Source: Propionibacteriaceae bacterium
GTDB lineage: Bacteria > Actinomycetota > Actinomycetes > Propionibacteriales > Propionibacteriaceae
Length of the DNA stretch: 64,000 nucleotides
Assembly (NCBI GenBank): GCA_017306015.1
Contig: JAFKJK010000028.1
Location: 21,605 to 85,604, forward strand
Reading direction: 5' to 3'
Shown: positions 40,693-49,190 of the stretch, piece by piece
Position numbering within the stretch: the stretch's first letter is position 1
How the letters are laid out: each line of letters opens with the position of its first letter
The notes under the pieces: generated by a model
Databases searched by the model: none
What the model was told of the DNA's origin: nothing
Seen by the model: the letters and a program-made list of their open reading frames with translations, nothing else
Position numbers and translations under genes: made by a program

Positions 40693-41493
40693 ATGCATTG
40701 TTCGCACTGGTACGGGGCGTACCTGTTCGACCTGGATGGCACCATCTACCTCGGCGATCATCTCCTGCCGGGCGTAGCGAGTTCTCTGAGACGGATCCGG
40801 GACCGGGGCATCCCCGTCCGGTTCCTGTCCAACAACCCGACCAAGAGCCCATCGGAGTACCTCGCCAAACTCACTCGCCTGGGCCTGGAGGCTGAGCCAG
40901 CGGAGATCGTGAACACGCTGGTCACCACGACCCACTGGCTGCGCGAGCATCGCCCGGGAGCGACTGTGTTCCCGATCGGGGAGCAGCCTTTGCTCGACGC
41001 CCTGGACGAGGCAGGGATCGCGGTCAGCGACGACCCGTCCCGGATCGACATCGTGCTGGCCAGCTACGACCGCACCTTCTGCTACGAGAAGCTTCAGGTC
41101 GCCTTCGACGCTCTGTGGTTCCACCGGCGGGCGGTGCTCATGTCGACCAATCCCGACCGGTACTGCCCATTCCCGGGTGGCCGTGGTGAGCCGGACGCGG
41201 CCAGCGTGGTGGCGGCGATCGAGGCCTGTACCGGGATCACCTGCGAACGGACGTTCGGCAAGCCGTCCCGGCAGATGCTGGACGTGATCATGGACGACCT
41301 GGGCGCGCCGCTGGAAAGCGCGGTCATGGTGGGCGATCGGCTGATGACCGACGTCGCGATGGGACGGAGGGCCGGTATGGACGCTGCCCTCGTCCTGACC
41401 GGCGACTCGAAGGCCGAGGACATCCAGACGGTTCCCGCGCCTGAGCGGCCCACCTGGGTGCTGGAGCGGCTCAGCGACCTGCTGCCGGACTGA
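40693..41493 (+). CDS. HAD-superfamily phosphatase, NagD/AraL type (IIA)
   Basis: A 266-residue HAD-IIA phosphatase. Motif I YLFDLDGTIYLGDHLLPGV, motif II RFLSNNPTKSPSEY, motif III FGKPSRQML and motif IV VMVGDRLMTDVAMGRRAG are complete. Relatives hydrolyse phosphoglycolate, glycerol phosphate and similar metabolites. In Bacillus subtilis a NagD-type phosphatase (AraL) neighbours the glycerol-1-phosphate dehydrogenase AraM, the same pairing as in this regulon. AAAGG before the ATG. Confidence 0.88.
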   Translation: MHCSHWYGAYLFDLDGTIYLGDHLLPGVASSLRRIRDRGIPVRFLSNNPTKSPSEYLAKLTRLGLEAEPAEIVNTLVTTTHWLREHRPGATVFPIGEQPLLDALDEAGIAVSDDPSRIDIVLASYDRTFCYEKLQVAFDALWFHRRAVLMSTNPDRYCPFPGGRGEPDAASVVAAIEACTGITCERTFGKPSRQMLDVIMDDLGAPLESAVMVGDRLMTDVAMGRRAGMDAALVLTGDSKAEDIQTVPAPERPTWVLERLSDLLPD

Positions 41494-41517
41494 CGGTCGC
41501 TCGATGTCGCCGGGGGC

Positions 41518-42282
41518 TCAGTCCCGGCTGCTCACCAGCATCCGGGAGACCGCCCGCACACCGGACTGCGGGGCCAGCTTGAGCGCTGCCTGAGCGATCC
41601 GCCAGCGGGTCGCCGGGATGGTGACTACCTTGCCGCGTTCGGCGTCCCGCAGGATGCGTCGGACGACGGGCTGAGGATCGGCCCATGCCCAGTCCGGAAT
41701 CGCGGACGTGCGAATGCCGGCCCGCTGGTGGAACTCGGTTCGCACCCAGCCCGGGCAGGCTGCGGTGACCGTCACCCCGGTGTCGTGGAGTTCGTTGGCC
41801 AGACCCTGGGAGTAGCTACGGACCCAGGCCTTGATGGCGGAGTAGTTGCCCGAGGTCGTCCAGCTGGCCAGCGACGACACGTTGATGATCCGTCCCTGGC
41901 CGCGTTCCCGCATGGCAGCCGCCGCGGAGCCGGACAGGACGAGGACTGCCCAGCACATGACGTCCATCGCTCGCCGTTGGAGGTGCAGGTCGGGATTCGC
42001 CAGTTTGGCGTGCAGCCCGAAGCCAGCGTTGTTGACCAGGACGTCGACCGGGCTGCCGGACTCGGCCAGCCGCGCCGCGACCGCCGTCAGATCGGTCTCC
42101 TCGGCGAGGTCGGCGCGAAGCACCTCGACCTCCCCGCCGTGATCCGACCTCAGAGCGGCCGCCATGCTGCCCAACCGGGTCTCGTCGCGGGCGACGAGGA
42201 CGAGATCGCTGCCCCGGGCGGCGAGTTGGCGGGCGAACTCCGCCCCGAGGCCGGCGGTCGCGCCGGTCACCAGTGAACGCAT
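41518..42282 (-). CDS. short-chain dehydrogenase/reductase, paralogue 1
   Basis: A 254-residue SDR. SLVTGATAGLGAEFARQLAARG binds NAD(P), NNAGF is at ~85, Ser in NVSSLASW and YSAIKAW give the Ser-Tyr-Lys triad, and ACPGWVRTEFH follows. It is strongly similar over its whole length to the SDR at 49191-49958. In the context of the alkyl-DHAP-synthase-like cluster, a role as acyl/alkyl-dihydroxyacetone-phosphate reductase (compare mammalian DHRS7B) or long-chain ketone reductase is plausible but unproven. Confidence 0.88.
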   Translation of the reverse strand: MRSLVTGATAGLGAEFARQLAARGSDLVLVARDETRLGSMAAALRSDHGGEVEVLRADLAEETDLTAVAARLAESGSPVDVLVNNAGFGLHAKLANPDLHLQRRAMDVMCWAVLVLSGSAAAAMRERGQGRIINVSSLASWTTSGNYSAIKAWVRSYSQGLANELHDTGVTVTAACPGWVRTEFHQRAGIRTSAIPDWAWADPQPVVRRILRDAERGKVVTIPATRWRIAQAALKLAPQSGVRAVSRMLVSSRD

Positions 42283-42403
42283 GCGGCTCAGCCTACGAGA
42301 GCGGGGACGGGCCGAGACGCCGGTCCCGCTGTCCGCAGCGAGGAATCCACGGTGATCAGTGCACGTTCTCGACAGCTAGGAACGGTCGATCCAGCAGCAG
42401 ATC

Positions 42404-43195
42404 TCAGGCGATCCGGAGGTACTGCTCGAGGGTCCTGGTCGGTGTGGCCGCCACACCCCCTGCCGCCTCGGGGCCGATGTAGCGCAGATGCCAGGGCTCG
42501 TAGGGGATTCCCGTGATCTTCTTCTGGTGGTTGGGATACCGCACGACGAAGCCGGAGGACGCAGCGTGCGTGCGCGTCCACCTCCCGGCCGCCGATCGTC
42601 CGAACGCGTAGCCGCGGATGAGCCTCCCGTGTTTCACCACGGCGAGGTCGACGGCCAGCCCCGACTGGTGCTCGCTGGCGCCGGGCGGTGCGGTGAGGAC
42701 CTTGTCGTGCCGGTACGCGCGCTTCTGGCTCGGCCACGACCGGTACGCCGATCGCACCACCAGCCGGAAGCCGTTCTTCCTCGCTGCGGCCATCAGTGCC
42801 TTGAGCGCGGCGGCCGCGGGAGCTTGCAGCCGCACTGACCTGACGCCCGAACGTGCCACCTTCACTACGACCAACTCCGGCCGGTAGGACGAGGTCACCC
42901 GGTGCTTCTTCGAGATGACCACGACCGAGCACACCGTGAACGGGGTAGTCCTGGCCGCGCCGTTCCTCGCGTCCCTCACGGCGTGGCAGTCCGGGGTCGG
43001 AGATGGCGTCGGTGACGGGGGTGGCGTCGGCTCAGGCGTGGGGGAGTCGGGAGCGCTCGGCGTGGCCGACGACGTCGGCGGATCGGACGGAGCAGCCGTG
43101 TTCGCATGTGCTGACGGGACGCCCGCGAACGTCAGGACTCCGCCGAGCAGAACTGCCACGGCCACGGGAAGGACAATGTGAAGCCGGTTGCGCAC
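42404..43195 (-). CDS. D-alanyl-D-alanine carboxypeptidase, VanY/M15B type
   Basis: A 263-residue secreted peptidase that trims the terminal D-Ala of peptidoglycan stems. A signal peptide (LHIVLPVAVAVLLGGVLTFAGVPSAHA, residues ~5-31) is followed by a proline/serine/threonine-rich linker (~35-68). The M15 core has SEHQSGLAVDLAV (SxHxxGxAxD zinc site) and PYEPWHLRYIG (ExWHxR). The C-terminus ends shortly after the zinc site. No obvious link to the lipid genes around it. Confidence 0.9.
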   Translation of the reverse strand: MRNRLHIVLPVAVAVLLGGVLTFAGVPSAHANTAAPSDPPTSSATPSAPDSPTPEPTPPPSPTPSPTPDCHAVRDARNGAARTTPFTVCSVVVISKKHRVTSSYRPELVVVKVARSGVRSVRLQAPAAAALKALMAAARKNGFRLVVRSAYRSWPSQKRAYRHDKVLTAPPGASEHQSGLAVDLAVVKHGRLIRGYAFGRSAAGRWTRTHAASSGFVVRYPNHQKKITGIPYEPWHLRYIGPEAAGGVAATPTRTLEQYLRIA

Positions 43196-43235
43196 AAGCG
43201 GAGGATAGGGGACGGACGCTGGTGCGAGGCAACCG

Positions 43236-44066
43236 TCATGCAGGCGTGGGTCCAGCTGCCGAGGTTGCCGGTGGCCAGTCCATGTCGTGGCGCAGGAGGG
43301 CGGTCTCGAAGATCGTCAGGCCTTCCATGCCGGGGAGTTTCGCGATGTTGGCATCGATCCGGCGGATCTCCGCCAGGCCGTCCTCGCCGTTGAACAGGTG
43401 CCTCATCACGTGCTCAAGGTCCGCTTCCTCGGAGATGGACGATCCCACCGGACGCCACGCCTTCGACAGCGCCAGCCGGGTCAGCGTCCGCGCCATCTTC
43501 GACTTCTCCAGCCGCTTGCGGGCCTGCGTCGCGTAGAACGCGGTGTGCTTGGTCTCCTGCTGCCCGATCCGTTGCAGCAGCGGCGACAGCACCGGGTGGT
43601 GCTCGAGGGTGGCCAGCCGGCGGTACGCCGCGGTCGCGCTCCACTCGTTCGCGGCCCCCCAGCTCATGTGGACGGCGACGAAGTCGTCACCCACGATGTT
43701 GCCGAGGATCGACTGTCGCAGCGGCGCCAGCTTGTCCCGCCACTCCAGCTTCACCCGCGCAGCCTTCAACTCGTCGTAGTCGACGGTGATGTCGTGGCGT
43801 GCCAGCACCGCCGCCAGTGCCTCGCCGTGCCAGTACTCCTCGCGGTTCCACATCGTCATGAACGCGTTCACGTCCCGCTCCTTGTGGGACGGCGTCATCA
43901 GCAGGTCACGGAGATAGCAGACCGTGTGGTACTCGACGTTGCACATGTAGCGGAGCGTCCGCAGGGTGTCCTCACCCAGCGGTGTGTCGTCGAAGGCGTC
44001 GAAGTCGAGGTCGTGCCACGTCACGCCCTGCGAGGTCTCTGCGTACTGGTCGACGTCGAACGCCAT
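43236..44066 (-). CDS. diiron ferritin-like protein (acyl-ACP desaturase-like), intact
   Basis: A 276-residue helical protein with a complete carboxylate-bridged diiron set: Glu45 (NVEYH), Glu77-x-x-His80 (REEYWH), Glu141 (ANEW) and Glu171-x-x-His174 (QQETKH), the E-ExxH-E-ExxH order of fatty-acid desaturases and related oxygenases. It could desaturate or hydroxylate an acyl or alkyl chain. It is the last gene of the coupled series alkyl-DHAP-synthase-like, degenerate ferritin-like, acyl reductase-HAD, this protein; its ATG overlaps the preceding stop by one base. Confidence 0.82.
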   Translation of the reverse strand: MAFDVDQYAETSQGVTWHDLDFDAFDDTPLGEDTLRTLRYMCNVEYHTVCYLRDLLMTPSHKERDVNAFMTMWNREEYWHGEALAAVLARHDITVDYDELKAARVKLEWRDKLAPLRQSILGNIVGDDFVAVHMSWGAANEWSATAAYRRLATLEHHPVLSPLLQRIGQQETKHTAFYATQARKRLEKSKMARTLTRLALSKAWRPVGSSISEEADLEHVMRHLFNGEDGLAEIRRIDANIAKLPGMEGLTIFETALLRHDMDWPPATSAAGPTPA

Positions 44067-46396
44067 CAGTCTTCTGCCTCCGCAGTTGGTCGGTCGGACT
44101 CAGGGATCCCGGTATCCGCCGGGACGACGGTGGCGCGGCCTGCCGGCTGGGCCGGGGTGGAGGACGGTGCCGGGAACGCCCGCACGCCCGTCCGCTTCCA
44201 CTCCACAACGTCCCAGTGCCGGCTGCGCGCGAAGCTGTACAGCCGCTGGTCGGGGTTCACCGCCACCGGGTTGCCCAGCAGCCGCAGCCAGGACGTGTCG
44301 GCTTGGCTGTCGCCGTAGCCGTAGGACCTGCTCAGGTCGAAGTCATTGGCCTTCGCGTACCCCCGCAGCCACGCCGCGCGCGCCTCGCCGACAACCGGCG
44401 GAGCGGCGAGATAGCCGGTGAGCACTCCGTCGAGATCGTGCAGCCCGCTGGCCACCACCTCGTCGAACTGGGACGCGACCACGTTCGCCAGCAGGTCCAC
44501 CCCGCCGGTGACCAGCACCGTGTGGTGCCCGGCCGCGCGATGTTCTGCGACCTTCGCCAGTGCGTCGGTCAGCAGGTGAGCCCGCAGCTTGCGGCCGACG
44601 CTGCCGTTCACGTGCCGCTCGATGTCGGCGACCCGCATTCCCTTGTGCAGGCGCAGGAAGCTGCGGATGAACTCACTGCGGTCCCGTCGCTCGGCGGCCA
44701 GGTAGCGGGGGAGTAGCGCCAGGATCTTGGCCATCTCCCGCGGGACGGCGGTCAGGTCGCGCTCGGCGTCCCGGAGCCACAGGTACTGCTCGACGAGGTT
44801 CGCCCGCAGGACGGTGCCCTCCAGATCGAACACCGCCACGACGCCCGGACCGTCCACGAGCGGTCGTGCCGTCCGTTCGCTGGCACCCCGCGATGACCGC
44901 GACCGCGGCAGCGACGTGATGGACGGCAGGTGGATGTGCTGGAGGTAGTCGCCCCAGTCGATCGCGGTGACGTCGAACCCGGCGTCGTCGTCCGGCCCGG
45001 CCGACACCTGGTGGTCCAGCTCCCTGGTGGCGGCGTCGTCGAAGACCACCTCCGACTGCACGTACGCCTGGTACAGCTCCGAGAACTTGCGGAGTGAGCC
45101 GAGCTTCCGCTGCGCAGAGGACAGGGAGTCGGTGAGGTCGCGCGACCGGGACGTGGCCGGCAGCCGCGACAGCACCGCACTGGACGCCTTCACCCCGAGT
45201 TCCTTGCGCTTCAGCCCTGCTTCAAACCGGATGCCGCCCGGGAACTGCCACGCCGGGACGCTCGTCGGCCCGTCCGCCCCGGGGATCGGGTGGGCGACGA
45301 AGAACGTCCGGATGTTCTCGTACATCTGGTGGAACGGCAGCGGGTTGCTGGTGCCCGACACCATGTGGAAGTACCGCGCCCGGTCGCGGGGCGCCGGGGT
45401 CGCGGCCGCCGCCAGGACGGCGTTCACCACGAAGTCGACCGGGACGACGTCCAGCACGCTGTCCGGCAGCCCGGGGAACTCGGGCAGGTAGCCGCGGCCG
45501 TAGGCGACGATCAGCGGATCGGCGACCTTGAAGCCGTCGATCCAGCCCGGATAGGGGTGCCGCAGCGCGCTCTCGATGATGGACGGACGGACGATCGACA
45601 GCCTCCTGCCCGCGCCCAGCCACAGTTCCTCGGCGAGCCGCTCGGCCAGCGCCTTGGTGAGCGTGTAGGCGTCCGTCCAGCCGAGGCTCTGGGCGCGGGC
45701 CCGTCCGTACTCGACCAATTCCTCGTTGACCCAGGCACGGCGCGCCGTCTCGGCGGCTTCGGCCACGGCCTGCGGGCCGACCTTGCCGACGTCGGAGTGA
45801 GCCTTCTTCAGGAAGCGCCGCAGTTCCTCGGGCGTCCGGGAGCGTTCGTCGACGCGGATGCGCGCCGACTGTGCCGCCTGCTCCTCGGCGCGCCAGTCGA
45901 CGTCGTGCTCGACCGGCCCTTCGGTGACGTGCCCCTTGCGCGCGGCGTTCACGTAGGCGGTCGAGACGTGGACGACGTGCGGGTCCGCGCCTGCTTCCAG
46001 CAGCCCCCGGTACAGCCGGGACACTCCGGTGACGTTGGTTGCGAACGCGGCGTCGATCGGATCGTCGAAATTCACCGAAGATGCGCTGTGCAGAACCAGG
46101 TCGAGGCGTCCGGGCTCGGGCCCGACCGCGCCGAGGTCGCCTTCGACGACCTGGACCCGCTCGGCGAACTGCCGCCGGGCTTCGTCCTCTCCGACCGTCT
46201 CGAGCCAGCGGGAGAAGACCGGCTTGAGGAGCAGGTTCTCGACTCGCTGGTGGGCGCTCAGTGCTCCCTTGGGCCTTGCCAGCACCAGGATCGTGGTGCC
46301 GGGATGGCTGCTCAGGAGACGCTCGAGGATCGCCTGTCCGACAAAACCGGTGCCGCCGGTGAGGAGGATCCTTGCGTTGCCGAGTTCGACGCTCAC
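44066..46396 (-). CDS. fatty acyl-CoA/ACP reductase fused to a HAD phosphatase
   Basis: A 776-residue two-domain protein. Residues 1-~480 are a male-sterility/FAR-type reductase: NARILLTGGTGFVGQAILERLL (NADPH), LVLHSASSVNFDDP, VHVSTAYVN, and Tyr244/Lys248 in YTLTK. Residues ~515-745 form a HAD-IB phosphatase: VFDLEGTVLRANL (Asp524, with Glu at the second position instead of the usual Asp), TVLVTGGVDLLANVVA and YGYGDSQADTSWL. FARs yield fatty aldehydes or alcohols; the HAD part may remove phosphate from a lipid intermediate. GTG at 46396 overlaps the previous stop (GTGA). The last residues are encoded by a dispersed repeat. Confidence 0.85.
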   Translation of the reverse strand: MSVELGNARILLTGGTGFVGQAILERLLSSHPGTTILVLARPKGALSAHQRVENLLLKPVFSRWLETVGEDEARRQFAERVQVVEGDLGAVGPEPGRLDLVLHSASSVNFDDPIDAAFATNVTGVSRLYRGLLEAGADPHVVHVSTAYVNAARKGHVTEGPVEHDVDWRAEEQAAQSARIRVDERSRTPEELRRFLKKAHSDVGKVGPQAVAEAAETARRAWVNEELVEYGRARAQSLGWTDAYTLTKALAERLAEELWLGAGRRLSIVRPSIIESALRHPYPGWIDGFKVADPLIVAYGRGYLPEFPGLPDSVLDVVPVDFVVNAVLAAAATPAPRDRARYFHMVSGTSNPLPFHQMYENIRTFFVAHPIPGADGPTSVPAWQFPGGIRFEAGLKRKELGVKASSAVLSRLPATSRSRDLTDSLSSAQRKLGSLRKFSELYQAYVQSEVVFDDAATRELDHQVSAGPDDDAGFDVTAIDWGDYLQHIHLPSITSLPRSRSSRGASERTARPLVDGPGVVAVFDLEGTVLRANLVEQYLWLRDAERDLTAVPREMAKILALLPRYLAAERRDRSEFIRSFLRLHKGMRVADIERHVNGSVGRKLRAHLLTDALAKVAEHRAAGHHTVLVTGGVDLLANVVASQFDEVVASGLHDLDGVLTGYLAAPPVVGEARAAWLRGYAKANDFDLSRSYGYGDSQADTSWLRLLGNPVAVNPDQRLYSFARSRHWDVVEWKRTGVRAFPAPSSTPAQPAGRATVVPADTGIPESDRPTAEAED
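44101..44129. repeat. dispersed palindromic repeat inside the acyl reductase gene
   Basis: CAGGGATCCCGG followed by CGCCGGGACGACG, with a 4-base centre, matches the right half of the repeat units at 63707-63995. It lies within the last ~25 codons of the acyl reductase-HAD gene and encodes the disordered PADTGIPESD portion of its tail. Confidence 0.6.
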
Positions 46397-47223
46397 CGTG
46401 CTGCCGCCTTCCAGGTCCGGGTTGCCGATCTCGTCACCAGGTCGAGTCCCTCCAGCCCGGGCAGGGCGTCGATGCGTCCGTCGATGGCGGCCAGGTCTGA
46501 GGCCGGCACCACGCCGCCGAGCAGGCGGGCGAGGAGCGCGGGCGGCTCGCCGCCGGACGCGAGTGGCCAGGTCATCCGTGACAACCGGCGCCGCGCGAGC
46601 CGTCCGGCCTTCGCGGACGCGGACAGGCGCACGTCCGCCTCGGTCGCGAAGAACTCCTGGTGCCGCCGCTTCACGTCCAGCAGCCGGGTCAGCGTCCGGG
46701 TGAACTCGGTGTGGGTTGAACCCTCGGCGAGCCGCTCGTAGGCGGCCTCGGACACCCATTCGTCGACGGCGGCCGCAGCCATGTGGACCGCGACGACGTC
46801 CTCGCCGATCAGGTTGGCGACAACGGACTCGGTGATCGGCTCGATCCGCTCGGCCACGGCGTGCCGGGCACGTCGCAGCCTGGCGGCGACGTTCATCGCA
46901 GGTGGTTCGACAAAGGCGGTGTGCCCGGGGTGGGCAGCGGCGATGAGTTCGAGCGCGTCGGCCACCCAGTGCTTCTCGTACGCCCACGTGACCAGGAACG
47001 CGGTCACCCGCGCGTCCTTGTGGGTGGGCGTCACCAGGACGCTGCGAAGGTAGGCCAGCGCACCGTGCTCGAGGCGGGAGAGCAGTTCCACGATCGCGAC
47101 CGTCTCGTCCGGCAGCGGCAGGTCGGCGTAGGCCGCCAGATCCAGCTCGGCGCGGAGGCTGCCCTGCGCCGTCCGGGCGAACTCGCGGACGCTGAAGCCG
47201 GCGGGGTCGGACTGCACGGTCAT
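46393..47223 (-). CDS. ferritin-like paralogue lacking diiron ligands
   Basis: A 276-residue homologue of the diiron protein at 43236-44066, of identical length and alignable throughout (LEHGALAYLRSVLVTPTHKDARVTAFLVTW against its counterpart). The ligands are broken: Glu52 and Glu155 remain, but the first ExxH has become Lys84...Val87 and the second Lys185...His188. It should not bind two irons, and may be a structural partner of the active paralogue, as seen with other active/inactive enzyme pairs. It overlaps both neighbours by 4 bp. Confidence 0.75.
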   Translation of the reverse strand: MTVQSDPAGFSVREFARTAQGSLRAELDLAAYADLPLPDETVAIVELLSRLEHGALAYLRSVLVTPTHKDARVTAFLVTWAYEKHWVADALELIAAAHPGHTAFVEPPAMNVAARLRRARHAVAERIEPITESVVANLIGEDVVAVHMAAAAVDEWVSEAAYERLAEGSTHTEFTRTLTRLLDVKRRHQEFFATEADVRLSASAKAGRLARRRLSRMTWPLASGGEPPALLARLLGGVVPASDLAAIDGRIDALPGLEGLDLVTRSATRTWKAAAR

Positions 47224-48989
47224 GACGCGAAGATGTTGTTGCCGACCGCGAACACGTTCTTCGGGTCGACCGCCTTCTTCAGCGCCCTGGTCGCCTCGGT
47301 GGTCTCAGGCGTGGCGACCCGGTCCACGAAGTACTTGCGCAACTTGCCGACGCCGTGGTGGTGGGAGATCGAGCCACCGGCGTCCATGATCGCGGCCCGG
47401 ATGTTGCGTTCCATCTCCGCGAACTTGGCGTCCCCGTCGCTGATGCCGCGGTGGTAGAGGCCGTGCGTGAAGTAGATGCACACCCCGCTGTGGTACATCT
47501 GCGTGACCCGCGGAGTGGTGAACGGCCGTCCCGGGAAGCCGAGCCGCTCGTGCTCGGCGTTCGCCACCCGCTCGACGGCGGCGCAGACGTCGTGGATTTT
47601 GTCCCAGGGCACCGTCGTCTCGTAGGTCTCGCCGATGATGTAGTAGTCGGCGAGGAAGTCGCGCAGGTAGGCGATGGCGTAGGTGAGCATGTAGCCGCGC
47701 TCGCCGTTGCCGGCGCCGCCCTGGACGCCGCCGTACTTCTTGGCGGTGGCGGCCACCACCTTCTCCTGCAGGTCGACTTCGGCCGCCGACCCTTCGTAGA
47801 CGATGGTGGCTGCGACCATCGAGTGCGGGTCGAAACCCTTGATCCTGGTGACGAACACCTGCTCGACCCGGCTCTTCAGCACCTGCGCGTTGCTGGACGG
47901 GGCGGCCTTCAGTGCCTGGCCGAGCCGGAACTGCAGGTTGTCGACCAGCCGGATGCTCGCCGGCGTCGCACCGGTGCGGTTCAGCGTCTCCATGAACAGC
48001 ACCCCGGTCCGCCAGTCGGAGAAGATCACCGAGCCGTACTTCTTGATCTCCGGCAGCGCATGGACGTGCACGACGGCCCTCGTGATCAGGCCGAGGTTGC
48101 CCTCGCTGCCGAACAGCGCCTTCTGCAGCTGGATGCCGGGCGACTGCCGGGGGCTGGAGTACCGCTGCTCGATCGTGCCGGCGGGCGTCACCAGGGTGAC
48201 GTTCTCGACGAGGTCCTCGATGTTGCCGTAGCGGTTCTTCTTCATCCCGGACGCGTTGGTGGCGATCCAGCCGCCGAGCGTCGACAGCTCGGAGCTGTCG
48301 GGCTCGTGGCCGCAGGTCAGGCCCTCCTTCGCCAGCGCATCCTCCAGTTCGGCGCCGGTGATGCCGGCCTGGACGGTCGCGGTCAGGTTCGACCGGTCGA
48401 TGGACAGGATCCGGTTCATCCGCCGGGTGTCGACCGAGACCACCATCCGGGTCTCGCCGAGCGGCACGAGCAGGGCGCTGCTGACGTTCGTCCCGCCGCC
48501 GAAGGGGATCAGGCAGACGCCGTGCTCGTCGGCGAGGGTGACGATGGCCTGGCAGTCCGCGTCCGACTCGGGCCAGACGACCAGGTCGACGCAGCGGTCG
48601 AGGTTCTCGTACAGGACCCGCGAGACCTCCTCGGTCGTGGTCTGGCCATGGCTGTGGAGCAGCCGCTCGCGGTCGTCGGAGCTGAACTGCTCGGGACGCA
48701 GGGATGCGGCCAGCGCCGTGAGGAAGGCGTCGTTCCGTCCGGCCGGGGTGATCCGCGGCTCGGCGGTGAGCGGACGGACGGAACTGAAGTCGATGGTCAC
48801 GTCCAGTTCGTGGTTCACGAACGGGATCAGGTAGGGCATCCGGTAGCCGCACAGGTTGTAGCGGGTGCCGGTCATCTCCACGGTCTGGTCGGGATGCACG
48901 ATGAGCCTGGTGTCGCGGAAGCCCCAGCGGTGGTCCCACGGCGTCGGATCGAGCGCCGAGGTGTCGCGGTTCAGCGACTTGTCTGCCAT
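47220..48989 (-). CDS. FAD-dependent alkyl-DHAP synthase-like enzyme
   Basis: A 589-residue VAO-fold flavoprotein resembling alkylglycerone-phosphate synthase (AGPS), which swaps the acyl chain of acyl-DHAP for a fatty alcohol and so makes the ether bond of ether lipids. LIPFGGGTNVSSALLVP and STLGGWIATNASGMKKNRYGNIEDLV are the FAD segments; GSISHHHGVGKLRKYF contains the triple-His active site of AGPS, and YFTHGLYHRG the preceding conserved block. FAD-linked oxidases of the GlcD type are the alternative, but the GGWIATNASG...YGNIEDLV and HHHG motifs favour AGPS. ATG at 48989 has ACAAGGACC upstream. Confidence 0.82.
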   Translation of the reverse strand: MADKSLNRDTSALDPTPWDHRWGFRDTRLIVHPDQTVEMTGTRYNLCGYRMPYLIPFVNHELDVTIDFSSVRPLTAEPRITPAGRNDAFLTALAASLRPEQFSSDDRERLLHSHGQTTTEEVSRVLYENLDRCVDLVVWPESDADCQAIVTLADEHGVCLIPFGGGTNVSSALLVPLGETRMVVSVDTRRMNRILSIDRSNLTATVQAGITGAELEDALAKEGLTCGHEPDSSELSTLGGWIATNASGMKKNRYGNIEDLVENVTLVTPAGTIEQRYSSPRQSPGIQLQKALFGSEGNLGLITRAVVHVHALPEIKKYGSVIFSDWRTGVLFMETLNRTGATPASIRLVDNLQFRLGQALKAAPSSNAQVLKSRVEQVFVTRIKGFDPHSMVAATIVYEGSAAEVDLQEKVVAATAKKYGGVQGGAGNGERGYMLTYAIAYLRDFLADYYIIGETYETTVPWDKIHDVCAAVERVANAEHERLGFPGRPFTTPRVTQMYHSGVCIYFTHGLYHRGISDGDAKFAEMERNIRAAIMDAGGSISHHHGVGKLRKYFVDRVATPETTEATRALKKAVDPKNVFAVGNNIFAS

Positions 48990-49190
48990 GTGCGGTCCTT
49001 GTCTGGGTAGTGCCTGATGACTTGGTAACAGCACCAGGGCGGGCTCAGGCAGCGTAGCCGACGCCCTGAGCGCTCCCGGCGGGCAAAAGTACCCCGCTCG
49101 AACCGCTGCGCGGACCGGTTCGCAGGGAATGTCCCAGGGTGCGGACGCGCGGCCGCCGCGGCCGGCGCCGCTCGGCGGAGTCGCGCCGGG

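Noticed and set aside
33735..48989. Archaeal-type G1P ether lipid synthesis, combining the AraM-like dehydrogenase with the ether-lipid cluster
   Set aside because: The AraM-like gene overlaps an FGGY kinase in a GntR catabolic regulon, and no prenyl-transferase (GGGP synthase-like) gene is seen; alkyl-DHAP synthase uses DHAP, not G1P.
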